Assembly: GCA_014529385.2 (NCBI GenBank)
Contig: CM043944.1
Location: forward strand, 58,578,268-58,642,267
Length of the DNA: 64,000 nucleotides
From: Adiantum capillus-veneris
Taxonomy: Eukaryota > Streptophyta > Polypodiopsida > Polypodiales > Pteridaceae
Direction: 5' to 3'
The first letter of the stretch is position 1; each line of letters begins with the position of its first letter. The notes beneath the pieces were generated by a model. It was not told where the DNA came from. It did no database searches and saw only the letters and a list, made by a program, of their open reading frames with translations. The position numbers and the translations under genes are program-made. This document shows, piece by piece, positions 55,607 through 64,000 of this stretch.

Positions 55607-55850
55607 TGAGAGAGAGAGAGAGAAACAGAGAAAGAGAGAGAATATGAATTGAAATGTTATATTAGACTTCTTCAAAATTCCTAAATGATTTATGAGACCA
55701 ATCCGATAGACTCCTTGTGCATCTATAATAATGTCTGTGCTGTCCAAGAAAATAGTACATCGATCGATGAAGAGCTTTGTCAATGTCTGTCTTTTTAAAT
55801 AGACGTACTATGACATATATAGATAAAGACAAATAGAGAGAGAGTCGACA

Positions 55851-56905
<1,055 letters not shown>

Positions 56906-57391
56906 TTAGCATTACAGTTCAAATGTAGAGTTAGGTTTATGGTTATGTTTGCAGTAGTTTGCATGTAGCTGACATGAGTTTAGGTATGTAGTTGTTTGCA
57001 AGCTCACAAGTGCAAACATATCTCTCTCTTTATCTCCACGGATGCAGAGTTAGGTTGGAAATATTTCAACAGCATGATACTCAAAATGGAGGCAAACATG
57101 TAATGTGCACACTAATCCCTCAAACAAGGAGCTGCTGTGACGAGATGTTCAGATGATGTGAATTGCTACAGTTGAACAAGAGGCAACAGGTTCTGTCCAC
57201 TACATGCATTGTCATGTAGAGGTGGGTGTGTAGATTTCTCGTACCCACAAATATAGGCATTGACCAATAAAGACGAGATTATAACCCGGTGGTCCTAATC
57301 TCCATGCACATCTAGACCTAGGTGTGTGGGGATCGGATATGGCTAGAGAGTTTGAGGTAGTTTATAGTGTGATCTATGGTTTCTTGATTTT

Positions 57392-57438
<47 letters not shown>

Positions 57439-57593
57439 AAGAGACGGAGGATTCCAATAGAATATTAAATCTATGTTTAGGTTATAAGTTTTTTACATGC
57501 ATTATGAGTGGTGACGACTATGTGGGACCGTCCAACTGAAATGCCTATCTCTCAACAAAAATCTTATGTCCTTGTAATCAATGCAAATATTTT
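56906..57593. other. Spacer with (TG)n(AG)n at 57391-57437
   Basis: Apart from the microsatellite I see no feature. If the CACTA element is longer than its visible coding part, some of this may be its 5' end. Confidence 0.4.
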
Positions 57594-58594
57594 TTGCGAT
57601 GGATGAGACGCATTTCTTTGCAGCACGCTCAAAAATTTACCCAGATTGACCCATCTATTATAGATCAGTTTTTTGCCAATTACAACTCGTCAGTCTACGA
57701 CGCTGGCCAGCAGGAAGCAATCTTGCAACCCAATAGACGTGTTTGCAGGGACTTTACTCAAGCACCATACGTGAGGCCACAAGATGTAGCCTCTGACGGC
57801 TCGACCCATCTATTATAGATCAACGTGTTTCCAATTAAAACTCGTCAGACTATGACGTCGGCCAACAGGAAGCAATCTTGAAACCCAATAGACGTGTTTG
57901 CATGCACTTTACTCAAGAAGCATACATGAGGCCACATGATGCAGCCTCTGACAGCTCAAAGGGTGATCATGTAGAGAACATTCCCAAAAATACTATGTTT
58001 GAGCTTGAGATCGATGAAATGATCAGGACAATCATGGATTTAGAAAGGCTTATCTATGATGACATGAAAAGTGAAGCCGATACGCCATTGTATGGTCGAG
58101 CACGTGTGTCTAGATTGAAGGAACTCGTGGTTCTTCTCAACATGCAGGCAAAGTTTGGATGGAGTGACACTAGCGTCACAAAACTTTTCAGGTGCTCTAT
58201 TACAATGTGTTTACTTCAATAAAAAACTATAATTGTATAATGTACCAAATTACTTACACAAGTGTACTGCATTTTTTTCGTTGTGTAGATTTCTCAAAGA
58301 GCAGATACTGCCAGTTGATAATGTGATGACAGATTCCACAGACGAAGCAAGAAAGATCTTGCAAAACTTGGGGATGGATTACAGTTCTCTTCACGCGTGT
58401 CATAATGACTGCATGGTTTTCAGAGGGGAATACATAGACATGGAAAAGTGTCCAAAATGTGATTCCGAGAGATATAGAGTAGATCTACACGGACAAAAAA
58501 TTTGCTTTTCTCTGTTGCCTCGCATCAAGCATTTCTTCAAATGTAAGTTCATGGCCGCCCTAGCATCATGGCACAATATCGTGTCGTGGCACGT
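57594..58594 (+). pseudogene. CACTA (En/Spm) TNP2-like transposase fragment
   Basis: Frames 57594-57818 and 57878-58191 lead into a canonical intron at 58192-58288 (donor AG|GTGCTC, acceptor GTGTAG|A). Splicing joins the frames in phase across SDTSVTKLF and FLKEQILPVDN. The second exon has LGMDYSSLHACHNDCMVFRG and MEKCPKCDSERYR, the Cys/His-rich signature of TNP2-type transposases. The catalytic region and both terminal repeats are missing because an LTR element begins at about 58595. A 155-bp tandem duplication (57651-57805 and 57806-57960) disrupts the upstream exon. The protein would have cut and pasted CACTA elements; this copy cannot. Confidence 0.87.
58192..58288 (+). other. Intron in the CACTA transposase
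   Basis: 97 bp, GT...AG, with a T-rich acceptor side. Both flanking exons encode adjacent TNP2 residues. Confidence 0.75.
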
Positions 58595-59660
58595 TGGTGG
58601 GGGGAAAGGGGAACACACTCGGAACCCAAACAATTTGCCTCTCTATAGCCCATGATACTCACTGCACCCCGATCCACTAGAATTCACCTTCAAAACTCAC
58701 ACAATCGACAACAATCCACACCAATTCAGCCCATGTACGATCATGCCACAACACACACCACTCTCTCTTTCTCTCTCACACACACACAACGGCCTGGGGA
58801 GGTACACACATCTCCAACACTGGCACCAGATTGACAGAACAGAGCAAAGAGAAGAAGGGGGGGGAAAAGGAAGAGAGGACACCAGAAATTGATATGATCT
58901 GCTTTGATTATGACAAAAAATTTTGTCTATACAACCATGAACAACCGCTATAACCTACTTGGCATGGAGACCTCGAGCATAAAAATCAAAAACCTGCAAC
59001 CTTCGGCTTGTGTGCCTCTACTTGTTGAGAGCACGACAACCAAAACTGACTATGGTGGCACCTCTGCTCCAAAAGGAAAAAATCACCTTCGTTCTGTGTT
59101 GAGGGCTCAAGAGTCCACCTTTGAGTCCTTCTCCCTAGGCCGATGGCTCTGCCTGAAGCAAAAAAACGGCACACGAGTCTTCTTCTCCTTACTCTACCAC
59201 TCTCCAAACCTGCAAAAAATGGGGCCTCTTCTCCTCCGGCTCGCCCAAACAAGCTCCTCGTCCTGAATCCAAAAAAACTACCCTCTTTAGGCCATGGGAG
59301 CCTCTCCTTTTTGCAACTCGCCCACCTATTTTTGCCCCCCCCCCCCCCCCCCCCAACACATGTGACCAGATTTTTCTCTATATTTGGCTCGGCTTGGCTT
59401 GCTTTCCAAGTTACCAACGCGGGTCCTCTCCCTTGGTCAAACGGGGCAATGACGATGCTGTTGGCGCACCCCGGGTTTCTCCTCAAAAGTGTTATTCCTT
59501 CATGAGCGTGAGCACGGGCACTTACGGACCTTCCACATCACCATCTTCTTTATTCCATGTGCCACCCAGGGCCATCGACGGATTCCAAACGCGCCACCGG
59601 AGCAGCGTCCGCGCATTGCCTCCGTAGCCAGCGAGCTCCTCAAGCTCCCAACCTTTCACA
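58595..59660 (-). repeat. 3' LTR of the gag-only element (minimum extent)
   Basis: Matches 62956-64000 from GGGGGGAAAGGGGAACACAC onward, including a G/C-run difference (C18-type run at about 59335-59354). The LTR continues beyond 59660 by an unknown length, because its partner leaves the window. The start is uncertain by about 4 bp. Confidence 0.82.
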
Positions 59661-60795
59661 TCCCCCAATGGGCCCCCTCTGCATATCTTATACCATGCCC
59701 AGCCAGCTCCCCTTTGCGCATATGAGCTTAAGCCCCACCACATGGCTGCTCCAGACGCCCTCCCTCTTCATAACCTTCAAAATTTCCGAGAACACTCCCT
59801 TCAAAAACTTCAAAAATCTTCCCTTTTTGTTCTGACCGCCACTCGTGGATCAATGCCCTGATCATTGCTCCGTAATCTCCCTTTGGGAGAAGTTTTATTT
59901 TAGTCTCAACCCTCTCTGCGCTCTCACCACTTCGGTTGTCTGATGGCCTCGAACGACACACATCAAAACTAGCTAGAAATCCCAAATACCATACTGCTAA
60001 CAATTGTCGACCATCTTCAAACTTTTACATTTGACTGATCTGGGTCCTGTTTGACATGCAGTCACTTCGAATTGCCTCATCACACTTCATAATTGACAAT
60101 CGAATCCGGGTCAAACTCCAAAATCATCAAATGGCACACTTCACGAGGCAGCCAAGTTGCCACCAACCTAGCCCCCGACAAAACGTTCACTGGACATAAG
60201 TCGCGATCCATAACTCTGATCAGCAATCTGAAAAGACAGGAAAGCTCTATAAATTGAGCACTACACGTCCATACATTGATATCCTCTTGGGCCACCTGTC
60301 CCCAACTGCCCTATCCAACAAGAATCTGCAATGCATCGTACCTTCAAACCCCAATATCTTGGATTCCGTAGCTCTATTTGATGAGCTGTCTGGACCTACT
60401 CCTTCAACACTTCAAGATCTACATATTTAGTCTTAAAAAAAACACTTTGATCACCCTTCATCTTTCATCCCTGTCAGAACCTATCTGGAGCCCTTTTGGC
60501 CTAAAAACCCACATAAAGCATACATCTCTGTTGCCACTTGCTTGCACAAGTTCTTCCCTTCTGCTCTAGCCCTTTACCATGCATCTATAAGCATACACAT
60601 CACTGCATGTTCCCTCTTCTATGGTTGACACACTTTGGGTGCACCATCGTTGCCCCACCCCCTTGTTGAACATTGATGTTCAACCAAAAAGCATCTTTAT
60701 CCTCCTACTTGCTACAAAAATTGGCGAACACTACTAGCAAACCAAAACAACCACCATACGTACAAGGCCCTAATCCTGTCACCTACTACCAAACC

Positions 60796-61437
60796 TCAAG
60801 TGGGTTGCCCCACCTCCTGCATCACACAACTTCCACCTGGATCAAAAACCTGGAACTGACTTTTTACACCCATCTGTAGCACTATCCAATAGTGCTTCAT
60901 CCATGTCCGCAACCATCCATGCACACAGTAGGCCCAAAGAACCTTAGCACTTCTTCTCACTTTTACCTGCCTCATCAACATACCTGGCATTGTAAGCATA
61001 CCACTTGCACCAACCAATGCACCTGGCACTTCAATAACACCACCTGCTTCGCCCAAAAATTTTGACCCTCCCCCCCGACCATGTAAAGCAGAGTTCATCT
61101 CCATGGAACTCCGTACGCGGAAGATAACAAACCTCACTACTGCACTGACAAGCATACAGTTCAACCAGGTACTACATACCTCTGTAGACAGCTTGGACCC
61201 ACCTGAGAAATCTCCTTCATTTGTTGTATGATATGGCTGCTTCACCGGACTCTCTACATGTAGAGGGATTAACCCTCGCATAGCCTGCACCCTGGTCAAG
61301 GATTTATCCACAAGCACTAGCATCTCTTCATCCATAGCATCTTTGGCATCATCAAAGCACCAATCAGCTTCACTTCCACTACATACCTGATCCAAAAGGC
61401 CTACACCTATAGCATCATCATGGAAATCCCTAAGCAC
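60796..61437 (-). other. Unrecognised open frame of the gag-only element
   Basis: 213 codons in the sense direction of the element but in another frame than Gag. The middle is Gly/Val/Met-rich, with no known domain. It may be a degraded downstream protein or chance. Confidence 0.3.
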
Positions 61438-61474
61438 CTCTGGCTACTGTTCACCTTGGTCAATATCCCTCACC

Positions 61475-62896
61475 TCATGAGCTTAAGAAATATGGCCAAG
61501 CCCCTTGATTTTTCGCTTCATCATCATCCTCCTGCAGACTTGGTAGCCCAACTTGGTTATCCATAGAATCAGGCTTATCCTTCTTTGCAAAGCTTTGAAC
61601 CAATTGCACCACCACATCCATTGCCATTGCTACTTTCATCAATATGGCCACCACTAGAGCACTGCACTTCACCTTTGATAGCATATCCTCTTTCATTTGC
61701 ATGGGCACCTCAACTTGTTCTCCTTCCACATTTGCTACAACCACATTATTAGATACATAATCTAGAAAATTTACCTTTACCAATGCCGGCTTGCTATACT
61801 CCGTCTCCTTGTCATAGGACGTAGGCTCATATAACCCATCTTCATCACTTACCTCCCAGAAACTGGAACTAGACTCTCCATCTTCATCAACATCATACAC
61901 TCACTTGATATCAGCATCTTCAATTGCGTGGTGCTCCACAAAATCTTGACCATTGTCTAGGCTTTGCACGCTTTCTTCATCCACTTATGAATCCTCTGCA
62001 ACTTGATTGCTACCCGCTACCTTCACATGCAAGCTTTCCACAAGAACATGCTCTACCTTTTTTATCTGCTCTGGAAACCCACCGCCTCCTTCCTCTTTGG
62101 CACGCTGGCTCACTTTAGCAAGAGGCTTATCCTTCTTGACAAGCTCGTCAATTACTGGCACACGCACACCATGAACTAGAAACTTCCAAGGAACATAATC
62201 AATGGTTGACCTTACCTCAACAGGCTTTGCATTTCGCACAATTGGTACTGCCTTTGATTGAACCATAGAATACTCTGTTGGCCTCAGAACAAGAAAATAA
62301 TATGCAGGTTTCACCAAACCCAGCTCCAGGTTTTGATTCACCTTTTTTCTCTTCATCTTGGCCAGATAGACCATGTCCTCATAGGTATCAGCATCGTCTT
62401 CCATCTTATCTCTGATCCTTGGATGCAAGCAATCAAGAAACTTTAATAGCTTTAAAAATTGATTGCCTTTCACCCCAGTGGCAACCTCTAATTGCCTCCA
62501 ACATGCTTCAAACTGCTCAAGAAAAATGGAAAAATCCTTACTTATGTCTTGGTGTACCGCTTTTAGCTTCTCACCAACCTCTGTCGGGGTGACCACTTCT
62601 CTAAACCGCTCCAAAAACTGACTTTTCAATCTCTGCCATGTTTCTCGATCACCGCTCTTTAAACCATCAAACCAAACCTTGGCTCGTCCTCGCATGAACA
62701 ACGGCACCGTTTGCAACTTTTCTACATCCGTCAACATACGCAACGATAGCATCCACAATTCAAAATCTGCTAACCAATCTTCGGGGTCTTCAACAACTGT
62801 AAATATGGGTCCAAAGGTCGCTCCATCATCTCTGCTATCTTTGAACACAACTGCCAAATATTTTGACCATCCGCTGAACTGCTTGTCAGCCTTCAA
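61475..62896 (-). pseudogene. Gag of the gag-only element
   Basis: The frame 62896-61985 (303 codons) has a retrotransposon gag core: FTVVEDPEDWLADFELWMLS, then LFMRGRAKVWFDGLKSGD, LKSQFLERFREVV and LEQFEACWRQLE. A Lys/Val-rich tail follows. No zinc knuckle is visible. After a TAA and a TGA the same frame continues at 61900-61475 as a strongly acidic segment (VDEDGESSSSFWEVSDEDG), probably the original C-terminus. The product would be a particle-forming protein. Whether the shorter 303-residue form is functional is unknown. Confidence 0.78.
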
Positions 62897-62936
62897 ACAC
62901 AGCTTTTAATATTCAAATTGGAGCATTAGTTCTCCT

Positions 62937-62950
62937 CCGTGTGGGCACCA
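62937..62950 (-). promoter_or_regulatory. Primer-binding site of the gag-only element
   Basis: The minus strand reads TGGTGCCCACACGG, 5-9 bases after the LTR end. This form is seen in several plant gypsy elements. Confidence 0.6.
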
Positions 62951-62955
62951 AAAGA

Positions 62956-64000
62956 TGGATGGGGGGAAAGGGGAACACACTCTGAACCCAAACAATTTGC
63001 CTCTCTATAGCCCAAGATACTCACTACACCCCGATCCACTAGAATTCACATTCAAAACTCACACAATCGATGACAATTTACATCGATCCAGCCCCGTCTA
63101 CGACCATGCCACAACACACACCACTCTCTCTTTCTCTCTCACACACACACAACAGCCCAGGGAGGTACACACATCTCCAACACCAGCATCGGATTGATGA
63201 AACAGAGCAAAGAGAAGAAGGGGGGAAAAAAGGAAGAGATGACACCAGAAATTGATATGATCTGCCTCGATAATGACAAAAAATGTTGTCTATACAACCA
63301 TGAACAACCGCTATAACCAGCTTGGCATGGAGACCTTGAGCACCAAAATCAAAAACCTGCAATCTCCGGCTTTACCACTTGTGTGCCTCTCCTTGCTGAG
63401 AGCACCACAACCAAAAGCGACTATGGTGGTACCTCTGCTCCAAAAGGTAACAATTTCCTCTGTCCTGCGTCAAGGGCTTGAGAATCCACCTCTGAGTCCT
63501 TCTCCTCTACGTCGATGGCTCTGCCTGGAGCAAAAAAACGGCACACCAGTTTTCTTCTCCTTACTCTACCTCTCTCCAAACCTGCAAAAACCGGGGCCTC
63601 TTCTCCTCCAGATCGTCCAAACGAGCTCCTCGTCCCGAATCCAAATAAACTACCCTCTTTAGGGCGTGGGAGCCTCTCCTTTTTGCAGGTCGCCCACCTA
63701 TTCCCCCCCCTCCCTGTGCATGTGACCGCCTTTTTCTCTATATTTGTCTCGGCTTGGCTTGCTTTCCAAGTTACCAACGCGGGTTCTCTCCCTTGGTGAA
63801 GCCGGCCACCCCGTGTTTCTCGTCAAAAGTGTTATTCCCTCATGGGTGCAGGCACGGGTGCTTACGGACTTGCCACATCACCATCTTTTTTATGCCAAGC
63901 GCCACCCAGGGCCGCCGACGGACGCCAAACCTGCCATTGGAGTAGCGCCCCCACAAGGACTCCATAGTCAGCGAGCTCCTCAAGCTCCCAAGTTTTCACA
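62956..64000 (-). repeat. 5' LTR of the gag-only element, cut by window end
   Basis: At least 1045 bp, aligned with 58595-59660. It includes the same (TC)n(AC)n tract near 63125-63150. Confidence 0.85.

Larger units (their letters stand above)
58595..64000 (-). mobile_element. Gag-only LTR element, runs off the window
   Basis: The sequence from about 58595 recurs from about 62956 to the window end at high identity, giving LTRs longer than 1.04 kb. Next to the second copy the minus strand reads TGGTGCCCACACGG, a primer-binding site, so the element lies on the minus strand and its 5' LTR is cut by the window edge. Only a Gag is recognisable inside (62896-61985). The remaining 2 kb lacks protease, RT, RNase H or integrase. 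Such gag-only elements match the TR-GAG description. It interrupts the CACTA transposase. The right target duplication lies outside. Confidence 0.82.

Overview
The window looks like heterochromatic, transposon-packed nuclear DNA of a land plant with a large genome. It contains plant-type Ty1/copia and Ty3/gypsy elements, CACTA and hAT transposase fossils, spliceosomal-type introns and a mitochondrial Mn-superoxide dismutase fragment with plant-like sequence. I cannot name the species; a seed-free plant such as a fern is a guess. I see no intact host gene, tRNA, rRNA or CRISPR array. Almost everything is LTR retrotransposon, much of it nested. LAYOUT. 1524-6381 is a non-autonomous LTR element with short, near-identical 175/171-bp LTRs and a perfect 5-bp target duplication (ATATA). 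It has no retrotransposon genes but carries the 5' part of an Mn-SOD coding sequence and a 42-bp minisatellite. 7110-9151 is the 3' part of a relative on the minus strand, with different, unidentified cargo; it is cut by a Tat-like Ty3/gypsy element (9152-18371, minus, dual RNase H, dead). 18756-19016 holds nine 31-bp repeats, each with a palindrome. 19622-22656 is a decayed gag-protease element, split by a Ty1/copia element (22657-27878, TSD CTCCT). 29505-29968 is an intronless DEAD-box helicase pseudogene ending about 50 bp before a polypurine tract. 30853-39703 (TSD GGAGT) is a young LTR element with two long open frames, gag and retropepsin, but no RT, RNase H or integrase. 40308-40971 is an hAT transposase fossil. 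41201-50056 (TSD GTAAT, minus) is a chromovirus whose gag-pol is one frame of 1650 codons broken only by two TGA codons. 51298-54230 is a deleted copia element. 54780-55606 is an 827-bp near-perfect inverted repeat. 55851-56900 is a roughly 470-bp tandem repeat rich in (TG)n(GA)n. 57594-58594 is a CACTA transposase fragment, interrupted by a gag-only LTR element (about 58595 to beyond 64000, minus). HOW THE PARTS RELATE. Three element types here (the SOD carrier, the gag-protease element and the gag-only element) lack polymerase and would need enzymes in trans. The copia and gypsy elements in the window show what such helpers look like, but nothing in the sequence links a particular helper to a particular parasite. 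The target duplications order the insertions: copia is younger than the 19.6-kb gag-protease relic, Tat is younger than the 7.1-kb element, and the gag-only element is younger than the CACTA copy.
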